From assembly GCF_017255185.1 (NCBI RefSeq), contig NZ_JAFKCZ010000011.1, forward strand, positions 62,001-126,000: DNA of 64,000 bases, read 5' to 3'. The translations under genes were made by a program, and so were the position numbers. Numbering within the stretch: the stretch's first letter is position 1; each line of letters starts with the position of its first letter. This document shows, in pieces, positions 35,624-43,722 of the stretch. Under the pieces are notes generated by a model. It was not told the origin of the DNA. It saw only the letters and a program-made list of their open reading frames with translations, and did not search any database. The stretch comes from Parahaliea mediterranea. GTDB lineage: Bacteria > Pseudomonadota > Gammaproteobacteria > Pseudomonadales > Halieaceae.

Positions 35624-36073
35624 AACCACCTGCCCGGTGTTACAAAGCGGTAACATGAGTGAAACATATTGACACGCGCGCAAACCCTACAGAAAAAGCA
35701 CTCATCACATTTGGCCAATCCAGCTTGACGCCAACGGCCATATATGATGTTTCCAAATCCCTGGACGGGTTACCTTCCGTAGCAGCTGCAAAAATGTTAT
35801 GCACACTGGTTAGTAGTCACGAAAGTTTCACGAGCTTAGGTTTTTATTTAAATCGACAATGTCAACACTTAATTATATCTCGTTGTTTTTATTGAACTTT
35901 TTACAATTGCTCGAATTTTAAGCAATCTGTAACAAATACGGTGATTACTGCCTCACGGGCACGGTTAAACAAAATACTCACCGAGTTATCCACAGTTTCT
36001 GTGGAAAAGCGCACAACGGGGGAATGGTTACAAAAGCCCTCGCCACCAGCGGATCGCACAAGGAAAGCAACAC
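35624..36073. other. 450-nt AT-rich non-coding gap with DnaA-box matches
   Basis: This stretch is much richer in A and T than its surroundings. It contains two full matches to the DnaA box TTATNCACA (35797-35805 and 35986-35994) and a one-mismatch reverse copy at 36000-36008. No RNA gene was recognised. A 78-codon open frame at 35659-35895 has no ribosome-binding site or recognisable protein features. The right part must also hold the LysE-family gene promoter. Most likely it is regulatory, or a DnaA-binding locus. Confidence 0.5.
35638..35655. repeat. TGTTAC-N6-GTAACA dyad after queD
   Basis: Two perfect 6-nt arms separated by AAAGCG begin 15 nt after the queD stop codon. It could be an operator-type site or a weak queD transcript end. 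GTTACAAA recurs at 36026-36033. Confidence 0.4.
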
Positions 36074-36700
36074 ATGGAAAGCGGGCAGTGGTTGTCGCTG
36101 TTTATCGTCTGTTTACTGGGCGCGGTATCGCCCGGGCCCAGCCTGGCGGTGGTAATGAACGCCACCATGGCCGGCGGGCGCGGCGCGGGCGTCGCCTGCG
36201 CCCTCGCTCACGGGTTGGGGGTCGCGCTCTACGGCGCGCTGACCGTGGCCGGGCTGGCGCTGCTGATTACCGGCTCGCCCACGCTGTTTACCGGACTGCA
36301 ACTGCTGGGCGCCGCGTACCTTATCCACCTGGGCATCCGCGCCCTGCGCAACCGACCGCGGGCCGGCGACACGCCAACACCGGTGGCGCCGGCCCGGGGC
36401 GCGGCGGCGAGCGGCTTTCTGGTGGCCTTTCTCAACCCGAAACTCGCGGTGTTCATGCTGGCCCTATTCAGCCAGTTCCTGTCGCCCGCCACCACGGTGG
36501 CGGTCAAGGGCATCATGGTGGCCACGGTGGGGATTACCGACGCCAGTTGGTACTGCCTGGTGGTGGCCCTGGTGTCGCACCCCGCCCTGCTGGCTCGCCT
36601 GCGGGCAAACAGCACCGCCATCGACCGGGTGTTCGGCGCGATCCTGCTGGCGCTGGGCTGCACGGTGATGCTGCGGGCGGTACTGCCCCTGGTCGCCTAG
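36074..36700 (+). CDS. LysE/RhtB family amino-acid exporter
   Basis: A 208-residue inner-membrane protein with about six transmembrane helices. The family signature GAVSPGPSLAVVMNATMAGG lies at residues 16-35, and the loop segment FLVAFLNPKLAVFMLALFSQF at about 116-136. Such proteins export lysine, threonine, homoserine or related compounds; the substrate is not determinable. An AAGGAAAG site precedes the ATG. It stands alone between the AT-rich gap and a convergent DUF3301 gene. Confidence 0.9.
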   Translation: MESGQWLSLFIVCLLGAVSPGPSLAVVMNATMAGGRGAGVACALAHGLGVALYGALTVAGLALLITGSPTLFTGLQLLGAAYLIHLGIRALRNRPRAGDTPTPVAPARGAAASGFLVAFLNPKLAVFMLALFSQFLSPATTVAVKGIMVATVGITDASWYCLVVALVSHPALLARLRANSTAIDRVFGAILLALGCTVMLRAVLPLVA

Positions 36701-36708
36701 ACCGGGCG

Positions 36709-37035
36709 TTAATGCAAAGTGCGGTCCGGCTCGCTGACCACCACGGCCTGCAGGCGCTTGCCCAGCATGATCACGAAGCCCTGCTGCCGACGCACGCCAT
36801 CGAAGCTGTAGTCGAAACGGTACTGCCGCCAGATCCGCCAGTGTCCGCGCTCGTCGCGGCTGAGCGACAAACGATTGATATGCACCGATTGATCCAGCAA
36901 CTGGAAATCATCGCGCTCCCCGGCCCTCAGCACCGCCTGCACCGCCAGCTCCCTGACCCGGATCGACTCAAGGAAGTACAGGCACAGTACGCCAAACAAA
37001 AAAACGGCGAGGACTTCTCCCAGGCTGAAATACAT
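36709..37035 (-). CDS. DUF3301 domain-containing membrane-anchored protein
   Basis: A 108-residue protein with one N-terminal transmembrane helix (about 3-20, LGEVLAVFLFGVLCLYFL) and a small soluble domain containing RLSLSRDERGHWRIWRQY and FDYSFDGVRRQQGFV. This matches the DUF3301 family, whose function is unknown. The ATG at 37035 is preferred because the helix then begins at once; the start at 37071 would add 12 unconserved residues. It converges on the LysE-type gene with an 8-nt gap. Confidence 0.75.
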   Translation of the reverse strand: MYFSLGEVLAVFLFGVLCLYFLESIRVRELAVQAVLRAGERDDFQLLDQSVHINRLSLSRDERGHWRIWRQYRFDYSFDGVRRQQGFVIMLGKRLQAVVVSEPDRTLH

Positions 37036-37203
37036 GTGGTGGGCCACTCCGGTGGGGCCGGCGGGCTTCAAACGCCGGCACTAGTGCTAAAACTGGCGCG
37101 CCAGCATACCGGTCACCGGGCGCCGGCTCCAGTGTTAGCCGGCGGCGGTTTTACAAGCTGACTATGCAAGTGTATTGTCGCTGCCAGCCACGGGGAAGTC
37201 ATC

Positions 37204-37833
37204 ATGTCCGCACCATCACAGACCAGCAGCACCCGCGAGCGGCAGCGGCGGCAGAGTCGCGAGCGCATCCTGCGGGCCGCCGTGCGCAGTTTTGCCCGGG
37301 CTGGCTTCGAGGCCGCCTCCCTGTCGCGGATCGCCGCCGATGCCGGGGTGAAAAAAGCGCTGGTGCAGTACCACTTCACCACCAAGGACGCCCTGTGGCG
37401 CGAGGCCGCGACGCGACTGTGGACCGAGCGCAACGCGCGCCTGAAACAGTTCGTGGCGAATCGCGGCCCGGCGGCCCTGGCGCGCAACCTGCGGCCGGCC
37501 TTCACCGCACTGGTGGAATTTACCCGCGAGCAGCCCGAATGGCTGTGGTTCATGTTCCACGAGGCCCAGGTGGACGGTCCGCGCCGGCACTGGCTGATCG
37601 AGCACTGCCTGCGCGACGACTACGTCCTCGGCCAGGACTTCGTGCGCCAGTGCCAGGAACAGGGCTTGATCCGCCCGGCACCGTCGCTGCACCTGCTGCA
37701 CCTGATCACCGGGGCCCTGACCTACAACCTATTGGTGGCGCCGCAGACGCTGGAGGCCACCGGCACCGATCTCGCCGGCCCCGAGGCCATCGCCCGGCAG
37801 GTAGACCTGCTGCTGGAAATGCTGGCGCCCTGA
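37204..37833 (+). CDS. TetR/AcrR family transcriptional regulator
   Basis: A 209-residue regulator with an N-terminal helix-turn-helix (about 15-62): SRERILRAAVRSFARAGFEA, then LSRIAADAGVKKALVQYHF. The C-terminal domain is helical with a DWxx-type aromatic cluster (EQPEWLWFMFHEAQVD). GGGGAAG lies about 7 nt before the ATG. It converges on the esterase gene; the regulated target is not obvious. Confidence 0.88.
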   Translation: MSAPSQTSSTRERQRRQSRERILRAAVRSFARAGFEAASLSRIAADAGVKKALVQYHFTTKDALWREAATRLWTERNARLKQFVANRGPAALARNLRPAFTALVEFTREQPEWLWFMFHEAQVDGPRRHWLIEHCLRDDYVLGQDFVRQCQEQGLIRPAPSLHLLHLITGALTYNLLVAPQTLEATGTDLAGPEAIARQVDLLLEMLAP

Positions 37834-37851
37834 GATTGGGGGCCAGGCGGA

Positions 37852-38625
37852 TCAGCCGCCGTCCAGGAAACGCCCGACCACGGAATTGAACAGCCGCGGC
37901 TGCTCCGCGTGCAGCCAGTGACCGCAGCCCTGCAGGACCTTGAACCGCGCCCGTGGAAACAGGGCCTCGATGGCATCGCGGTGCCCGGGCAGAATGTAGT
38001 CGGACAGCTCGCCCTTGATAAACAGGGTCTCGCCCGGGAAGGGTACGGCGGCGGACAGGGCCTCGCGCACGGCGGCGTAGTCCCGCTGCAAGCCTTCAAG
38101 GTTGAAGCGCCAGCGGTAGCGCCCGTCCTCCCCCCGCGCCAGGCTCAGGGCCAGGAACTGGCGCACGCCCTCCTCCTCCACATGGGCGGCCATGCACAGG
38201 TCCGCCTCCGTGCGCGAGGAAGGGGCCTCGCGGACCACGGCCTCGAGGGCGGCAAAGACCGCCTCGTGGTGGGAGGGATAGGCCACCGGCGCGATATCCG
38301 CCACCACCAGGCGCGCCACACTGTCCGGCGCGTCCAGGGCGATACGCATCGCCACCTTGCCGCCCAGGGAGTGCCCCACCAGATGCGCCCGTTCGACGCC
38401 CCTCTCGGCCATCCAGTCGCGGACCGCGCCGGCCAGGGTGTCCAGGGTCATCTTCTCGAGCCAGCCGGAACGGCCGTGATTGGGCAGGTCCAGGCTGTGC
38501 ACCCGGTAGCGGTCCTGGAGTGAACGCGAGAGCACCCCCAGGTTGTTGCCCGCGCCGAACAGCCCGTGCAACAGGATCACGTCCGCGCCGTCGCCGGCGG
38601 TGGAGGAATGGATGTTCGGGCTCAC
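37852..38625 (-). CDS. Alpha/beta-hydrolase, YbfF-like esterase
   Basis: A 257-residue hydrolase. The oxyanion segment HGLFGAGNN is at about 20-28, the nucleophile elbow GHSLGGK has the catalytic Ser near residue 94, and CGHWLHAEQP near 239-248 supplies the catalytic His. The N-terminal strand order and LDLPNHGRSGW match the YbfF acyl-CoA/short-chain esterases. The start is GTG at 38625, with GGAGG about 10 nt upstream. It diverges from the lipoprotein gene with 65 nt between starts. Confidence 0.88.
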   Translation of the reverse strand: MSPNIHSSTAGDGADVILLHGLFGAGNNLGVLSRSLQDRYRVHSLDLPNHGRSGWLEKMTLDTLAGAVRDWMAERGVERAHLVGHSLGGKVAMRIALDAPDSVARLVVADIAPVAYPSHHEAVFAALEAVVREAPSSRTEADLCMAAHVEEEGVRQFLALSLARGEDGRYRWRFNLEGLQRDYAAVREALSAAVPFPGETLFIKGELSDYILPGHRDAIEALFPRARFKVLQGCGHWLHAEQPRLFNSVVGRFLDGG

Positions 38626-38690
38626 TGCGCGCTGTGCCTCCGGGGAGATTTTGCTACCATGCGCCCCACTATAACGGATTGGGAGTCAGC

Positions 38691-39485
38691 ATGCGTTTGT
38701 TCCGTACCGCCATTCATCTCGGCACCGCCCTGGGCCTGGCCGGCCTGTTGCTGGGTTGCAGCACCGGCCCGACCTACAACCCCACTACTTTTCCATTCGA
38801 GATGAACGAGTCACTGGTCGCCGCCACCAAGGTCAAGACCGTCATTATTCCCCACGTCAACCTGGGGCCGCCCTCGCGCAACTATCTCGAGGACGCCGAG
38901 CCCCGGATCGACGGCCAGGTCAGCAGCTACCTGAAGGAACAGGGCTACAAGGTGCTGCCCCAGCGCGAGTTCCGCCGGCACTGGAACACCGCGGTCAGGG
39001 CCTACGGCGACCCGATCGACCCCACCACCGGCAAGGTCAACATGAAGAGCTTCGTGCAGATCATGCACAGCGTGCGCGACCAGCTGCGCAAAACCACCGA
39101 CCTGGACGCCTTCGTATTCACCGACATCGTGGAGTTCGAGGTGCCGTTCAACGGCGGCCTGAAACACCTGGCGCGCTGGGACGGCGTGTCCCGCCGCCCC
39201 TCGCTGCAGGGCCCGGGCAGCGGAGTCACCGCCGATTTCGACTGGAACACCGCCGCCGCGGTCACCTCGCTGCAGATCAGCATCTACGACATGGAGCTGG
39301 AGCGCATGTTCGCCAGCCGCGGGGGCCTGGACGCCACCGACGCCATCGACACCCGCTCCTCCAGCGGACGCTACGTGCGCCGCCGCAATATCCTGGAGAA
39401 CGAGGACTACATCCTCGAGGGCATCAAGCTCGCCTTCCACCCCTTCATCGCCTGGGAGGACTGGCCCGGTAATCCCGACGACTAG
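38691..39485 (+). CDS. Predicted lipoprotein of unknown function
   Basis: A 264-residue exported protein. A signal peptide ends in a lipobox LLLGC, with lipidated Cys23. The ATG at 38691 has GGGAG at good spacing and replaces a longer upstream start that lacks these features. The mature protein contains segments KVKTVIIPHVNLGPPS, SSYLKEQGYKVLPQ and IYDMELERMFASRGG, suggesting alternating strands and helices similar to other proteobacterial lipoproteins that resemble a CsgG-like or penicillin-binding-protein-activator fold, but I do not recognise the family. The residue after Cys is Ser, so outer-membrane sorting is likely. Confidence 0.75.
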   Translation: MRLFRTAIHLGTALGLAGLLLGCSTGPTYNPTTFPFEMNESLVAATKVKTVIIPHVNLGPPSRNYLEDAEPRIDGQVSSYLKEQGYKVLPQREFRRHWNTAVRAYGDPIDPTTGKVNMKSFVQIMHSVRDQLRKTTDLDAFVFTDIVEFEVPFNGGLKHLARWDGVSRRPSLQGPGSGVTADFDWNTAAAVTSLQISIYDMELERMFASRGGLDATDAIDTRSSSGRYVRRRNILENEDYILEGIKLAFHPFIAWEDWPGNPDD

Positions 39486-39488
39486 GCC

Positions 39489-40487
39489 CTAGCCGGCCAG
39501 CACCTCGACACCGCGCTGCAGACACCACATCGCGGAGAGTGCACCGAGCAGATAGACCGGTACGGGCAGCAGGCGCCGTTGCCAGCTGCCCAGGGGCCGG
39601 CGGATGAACAGCCACAGCACCAGCACCAGCGCGATAAAGGCGATCTGCCCCACTTCGATGCCGACGTTGAAAAACAGCAGCGCCAGGGGCACGTTGTCCT
39701 GGGGCAGGCCCGTTTCGGCCAGGGCGCCGGCAAAGCCCATGCCATGCAGCAGGCCGAAGCCCCCCGCCAGCCACCAGGGATGGCGCTTGAGCGAGCCGCC
39801 GCTGCGGGTCAACTCCACCGCCAACACGAAAATACTCAGGGCAATGGTGAACTCCACCAGGGCCACCGGGTAGTGAATGTAGCCCAGCGCCGCCAGGGAC
39901 AGGGTCACACTGTGGCCGACGGTAAAGGCGGTGATGGTCCACAGCAGGCGGCGCCCGTTGCCCACCAGCAGGATCAGGCCAAACACGAACAACAGGTGGT
40001 CCACGCCGCCCCAGATATGCTCGATGCCCAGCACCGTGTAGTCGCTCATCACCTTGCCGGCCCCGGGTTCGGCGGGAATCACGAAGGAGGCCTGCTCGGC
40101 GCTCAGTACCTGCTGGTAGTGACGGCCGTCTCGCAGGCTCAACATGACCATCGCCGTGGCCTGGTTGGCCCCCAGGGCCGTCACCCCCAGGCTCTCCCCC
40201 ACCAGGCCGTCGTCATCGAGGCCGCTGCAATCGAGCTGCCAGCTGTAGACCCGCCCGGTCCCCTCGAGCTGGGCGGGGTTGCTGCGGGCGACCTCGCAGG
40301 CCGCCGGCCACTGCGGGCGCATGGGCACGTTACTGGTGGCTTGAACGGGTGTTTTCCACACCACGTTGTACTGGCCCTCGCCGATCTCGGTGACTTTCAG
40401 CAACGAGGGGGCGAAACGGTGGGCCTGGGCGGGGAGCGCCAGCAGCAGCAAGCCCAGCAGCGCGGCGACATAACGCAGGGGGTTCAC
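39489..40487 (-). CDS. HupE/UreJ family membrane protein
   Basis: A 332-residue protein. A signal peptide ends at AQA-H, a periplasmic beta domain of about 130 residues follows, then six transmembrane helices. The HupE/UreJ signature GIEHIWGGVDHLLFVFGL is at about 155-172, with TVGHSVTLSLA and LLHGMGFAGAL further on; the conserved histidines suggest metal handling. HupE proteins are linked to nickel uptake, but this long form occurs away from hydrogenase and urease genes. The GTG start overlaps the PPIase stop codon (GTGA), so the two proteins are made together. Confidence 0.85.
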   Translation of the reverse strand: MNPLRYVAALLGLLLLALPAQAHRFAPSLLKVTEIGEGQYNVVWKTPVQATSNVPMRPQWPAACEVARSNPAQLEGTGRVYSWQLDCSGLDDDGLVGESLGVTALGANQATAMVMLSLRDGRHYQQVLSAEQASFVIPAEPGAGKVMSDYTVLGIEHIWGGVDHLLFVFGLILLVGNGRRLLWTITAFTVGHSVTLSLAALGYIHYPVALVEFTIALSIFVLAVELTRSGGSLKRHPWWLAGGFGLLHGMGFAGALAETGLPQDNVPLALLFFNVGIEVGQIAFIALVLVLWLFIRRPLGSWQRRLLPVPVYLLGALSAMWCLQRGVEVLAG

Positions 40488-41416
40488 AGGCGCACCTCGT
40501 ACTGTTGGCGCAGCTTGTCGATGGCACCCGCCAGGGCATCGGCGCGCTGGCGCGACTCCAAATCACGCAACAACCGCGGGCGCACCTCCGCCAGGGTGGC
40601 GTCCCGCGCCGGCTCGATATCCTCCACCCACACGTAGTGCAAGCCGTAGGTGGAACGGATCGGGCCCACCCAGCTCCGCGGCCGCGGTTCGGCCTGCTGC
40701 AGGTTCATCACGAAGGTCGAACCAAAGTTGCGGGCCAGCTGGTCCGGGGTCTGGCGGGTAAACTGGTAGCCGGGCAGGAACGGAGAACTCATCGTCCGCG
40801 CGGCCGCGGCGTCCAGTCCCCGCTCGGCAATAGTGTCGATCACCGCCGGAATCTCGCCCTCGCGCTGGCGGTTGAAATAGAGTTGCTCGATGGAGTAGCG
40901 CGGCGCCCGGCGCAACTCCTCGCGACGCTCGGCGAAACTGGCGGCGATATCCTCCCCGGTGACCGGGGCGGGGGGATTGGCCGCCAATAGCAGCTGCTCC
41001 ATCACCTGGATCATGCGCCGCTTGATCACCTCGTCGCCCAGGTGCAGGCGCATCTCCAGTGCCTGGTCGTACAGCTCCTGCTCGGACTTGCCCTCGGCGA
41101 GCTGCAAAAAATGCATATTGCGCAGCAGGCGCTGATACACCACCTGGTCGTAGAGGTGTAAATCCAGCTCCAGGGCGCGCTGGAAAAGCATGTCCCTGTC
41201 CAGTTCCTGGGCGATCAGGCGCTGGCTTTGCGCCGCCGTGGGCGGGCGCCCGGTAGCCGCCAGCCACTGCTGCTCGAGGGTCTCGACGCGCGCCTCGCTG
41301 AGGGGGCCTACCACGGGCTTGGGCGCCGGGAAGGCCATGCGCTGCAGTTCAAACAGCACAAATCCCAGCACGATAAAGTGTAACCACGGCCGGTTCAGCC
41401 GCGACAGCCATGACAT
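40484..41416 (-). CDS. PpiC-type peptidyl-prolyl cis-trans isomerase, membrane-anchored
   Basis: A 310-residue protein with one N-terminal transmembrane helix (about 12-28), a SurA-like helical chaperone region (about 40-170), and a parvulin domain near 170-290. The parvulin strand pattern and SWVGPIRSTYGLHYVWVEDI are visible. The ATG at 41416 follows GAGGA by about 11 nt; a TTG at 41428 is the alternative and overlaps the upstream gene. It ends in a 4-nt overlap with the HupE-like gene, suggesting it folds that exported partner. Confidence 0.85.
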   Translation of the reverse strand: MSWLSRLNRPWLHFIVLGFVLFELQRMAFPAPKPVVGPLSEARVETLEQQWLAATGRPPTAAQSQRLIAQELDRDMLFQRALELDLHLYDQVVYQRLLRNMHFLQLAEGKSEQELYDQALEMRLHLGDEVIKRRMIQVMEQLLLAANPPAPVTGEDIAASFAERREELRRAPRYSIEQLYFNRQREGEIPAVIDTIAERGLDAAAARTMSSPFLPGYQFTRQTPDQLARNFGSTFVMNLQQAEPRPRSWVGPIRSTYGLHYVWVEDIEPARDATLAEVRPRLLRDLESRQRADALAGAIDKLRQQYEVRL

Positions 41417-41424
41417 AGCGACGG

Positions 41425-42237
41425 TCAATCCTCGTAGCGAGCGACGCTCTTGCCGGCCTGGGCGCCGATCCCCGCCATCAGGTCGGCCTCGCTGAGCATG
41501 CCGGCATTCCAGGTGGCGACATGGTTGAGGCCATCCTGCACCGAGTGGTCCCGGGCGTAGAGCAGCATTTCCTTGGTGCCGCGAATGGCCAGCGGCGACT
41601 TGGCCGCGATCTCGCGGGCAATCTTGTGCACCTCGGCGTAGAGGGTCTCGCGGTCGGCGAAGACCCGGTTGACGAAGCCCAGTTCCCGGGCCTCCTCGGC
41701 ACCGACGTCGCGGCCGGTGTAGGCCAGTTCACGCACCACGCCCTGGGGAATCAGGCGCGGCAGGCGCTGCAGGGTGCCGACATCGGCGGTCATGCCGATA
41801 TCGATCTCGCGGATGGAAAAGTAGGCGTCGGCGCTGGCATAGCGCATGTCGCAGCAGCAGGTGAGGTCCACCCCACCGCCGATGCAGGTGTTGTGAATGG
41901 CCGCCAGCACCGGCTTGCGGCATTTTTCCAGGGCGCTGAGGTTGTCCTGCATGCGCAGCACGGTGCGGCGAAAGTGCTCCGACTGCCGCGCCCGGTCCTC
42001 GCTGTCGCCCTTGATGCCGGCGAACATGTCCAGGTCGATGCCGGAACAGAAGTGGCGCCCGTTGCCGGTGAGCACCACCGCGCGCACGCCGGCCTCGTCG
42101 TCCAGCCACTCGAAGCAGGCCTGCAACTCGCGCCACATGGCGGGGTTCATGGCGTTGGCCTTGTCGGGACGGTTCAGGGCGACGGTGGCGACCTTGTCCT
42201 CGATCGCCAGTGACAGTGTCTCGAACTGCGGGGGCAT
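41425..42237 (-). CDS. Crotonase family; probable delta(3,5)-delta(2,4)-dienoyl-CoA isomerase
   Basis: A 270-residue crotonase. Oxyanion-hole segments are HFCSGIDLDMF (about 62-72) and IHNTCIGGGVDL (about 114-125). The segment IREIDIGMTADVGTLQRLP (about 140-158) has the acidic residues and TADVGTLQRLP pattern of dienoyl-CoA isomerases rather than hydratases. These enzymes shift double bonds during beta-oxidation of unsaturated acyl-CoA. It precedes the PPIase gene by a few bases and is preceded by a nitroreductase gene. Confidence 0.85.
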   Translation of the reverse strand: MPPQFETLSLAIEDKVATVALNRPDKANAMNPAMWRELQACFEWLDDEAGVRAVVLTGNGRHFCSGIDLDMFAGIKGDSEDRARQSEHFRRTVLRMQDNLSALEKCRKPVLAAIHNTCIGGGVDLTCCCDMRYASADAYFSIREIDIGMTADVGTLQRLPRLIPQGVVRELAYTGRDVGAEEARELGFVNRVFADRETLYAEVHKIAREIAAKSPLAIRGTKEMLLYARDHSVQDGLNHVATWNAGMLSEADLMAGIGAQAGKSVARYED

Positions 42238-42269
42238 GATAAGTCTCTCCAGGCTGGACGTGATTGAGT

Positions 42270-42827
42270 TTACCAGTGATTGAGGTAACTGTCGGGGGGC
42301 AGTTCCGGCAGGGGCTTGGCGCGACCCGCGCGGGTTCCCAGGTAGAGAAAACCGACGATTTCCTCGTTGGGCGCCAGGCCCAGGGCCGCCATTACCCGCC
42401 GGTCGAAGGCCGGGGCGCCGGTGCGCCAGATACCGGCGAAGCCCTGGGCCTCGGCGGCGAGCAGGATGGCCTGGGCGGCGCAGCCGGCTGAGAGCCGCTG
42501 TTCCACCGCGGGCACCTTCGGGTGTTCGCTGATCCGCGCCACCACCACCAGCAGCAAGGGCGCGCGCAGGGGGGCGTTGCGGGCCTTTTGCCGCGCGGCC
42601 TCGTCCGCCGCCGGATCGCGCTCGAGCAGGCAGCGCTCCAGCACCTCGCCGAAATCCCGGCGGCGCTCGCCGGCGATAGTGAGGAAGCGCCAGGGGCGCA
42701 GCCAGGCGTGGTCGGGCACCCGGGTGGCCGCCACGATCATTTCCCGCAGCTCGGCCTCGCCGGGGCCCGGCGCCTCGAGCTTGGCCGCCGAGTTGCGTTG
42801 CTGCAGGAATTTCAATACTTCCGACAT
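42270..42827 (-). CDS. Nitroreductase family protein (YdjA-like)
   Basis: A 185-residue FMN enzyme of the short nitroreductase class. RNSAAKLEAPGP is at the N-terminus, the cofactor segment RVPDHAWLRPWRF near 39-51, and GFAGIWRTG near 130-138. This matches the YdjA subgroup. The ATG at 42827 is preferred over a TTG two codons upstream. It has a 32-nt gap to the isomerase gene and may be co-transcribed with it. Physiological substrate unknown. Confidence 0.85.
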   Translation of the reverse strand: MSEVLKFLQQRNSAAKLEAPGPGEAELREMIVAATRVPDHAWLRPWRFLTIAGERRRDFGEVLERCLLERDPAADEAARQKARNAPLRAPLLLVVVARISEHPKVPAVEQRLSAGCAAQAILLAAEAQGFAGIWRTGAPAFDRRVMAALGLAPNEEIVGFLYLGTRAGRAKPLPELPPDSYLNHW

Positions 42828-42912
42828 GGTCAATCTTGCTGCCTAAAAATGTTGCCGCATGATAACAGCATTCCCGCCCGCCGCACGCGCCCGATTGCCG
42901 CGCTCCCTGGCG

Positions 42913-43722
42913 CTAGAGGGGCGACGGACCCACCAGGATATTCATAAAGCCCGCGTCGCCGGCGCAGCCATCCACGTTGTCGCACCAGCGCGCCAGCTCC
43001 GCGGCGGAGGTGGGCGCCAGTACGTGTTCGATATGGTCGACGATCCACAGCGGCTGCCCGAGGCCCGCCAGCAACTCCACCAGCCGCCGGCCGCTGCTGC
43101 CGGCCTGGCGCAGGGACAGGGGTGTCAGTTCAATGAGAATGCGCGGCGGCGCCGGCAGGGTCCGCAGCAGCGGCAGCAGGCCGAGCATCACTTCGTATTC
43201 AAAGCCCTGGGTGTCCACTTTCAACATGTCCATGCGGGTAACACGGGTGGCGAGGTAATCGGCCCCGTGCAACAGGCGCACCGGCACCTGGCGCCGCGCC
43301 TCGCCGGCGGCGAACAGCTGGTGATCGCCGAGATTGTCCGGGCTCAGGAACAATTGACCGGTGCTGTCCGTCGCCGCCAGTCCGGCCTCCACCACCGCCA
43401 CCCGCGCATCGAAGCCGTTGCGCCGCACATTGGCCCGCAGCAGGCGCGCGTTGTCGGGGTCGGGCTCGAAGGCGTATACCCGGCCCTCCGCGCCCACGCC
43501 ATCGGCGGCCAGCACGGTGAAATAACCCAGGTTGGCGCCCACGTCGACGAACACGCCCCCCGGCAGCAGCGCGGCCCGCACCAGGGCGGTCTCGAAAGGC
43601 TCCCAAATGCCCCGCTCGCGCAGCTGGCGGGATATACAGCGGTCCCGATCGCCGTGCACCACCAGGCTGAGCCGCGACCCAGCGCCCGGCAGCGCCAGCG
43701 ATACCGCTTCCTCAGGAGGCAT
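42913..43722 (-). CDS. FkbM family methyltransferase
   Basis: A 269-residue SAM-dependent methyltransferase. The SAM motif VFVDVGANLGYFTVLAA is at about 57-73, the acidic loop FEPDPDNARLL near 84-94, and LKVDTQGFEYEVMLG near 164-178, all diagnostic of the FkbM family. Members O-methylate sugars, polyketides or lipids. It overlaps the end of the AraC gene by 11 nt, so it is translated from the same message; the methylated substrate is unknown. Confidence 0.9.
   Translation of the reverse strand: MPPEEAVSLALPGAGSRLSLVVHGDRDRCISRQLRERGIWEPFETALVRAALLPGGVFVDVGANLGYFTVLAADGVGAEGRVYAFEPDPDNARLLRANVRRNGFDARVAVVEAGLAATDSTGQLFLSPDNLGDHQLFAAGEARRQVPVRLLHGADYLATRVTRMDMLKVDTQGFEYEVMLGLLPLLRTLPAPPRILIELTPLSLRQAGSSGRRLVELLAGLGQPLWIVDHIEHVLAPTSAAELARWCDNVDGCAGDAGFMNILVGPSPL

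Noticed and set aside
35659-35895. 78-codon open frame in the AT-rich gap after queD
   Set aside because: No ribosome-binding site, no family resemblance and an amino acid composition expected of non-coding AT-rich DNA.
35624-36073. Chromosomal replication origin
   Set aside because: Only two full DnaA boxes, no dnaA, dnaN, gyrB or mnmG nearby and no set of 13-mer repeats.
39489-40487. Nickel transporter of a hydrogenase locus
   Set aside because: HupE-type signature is present, but no hydrogenase or urease gene is in the window and the large periplasmic domain is atypical.
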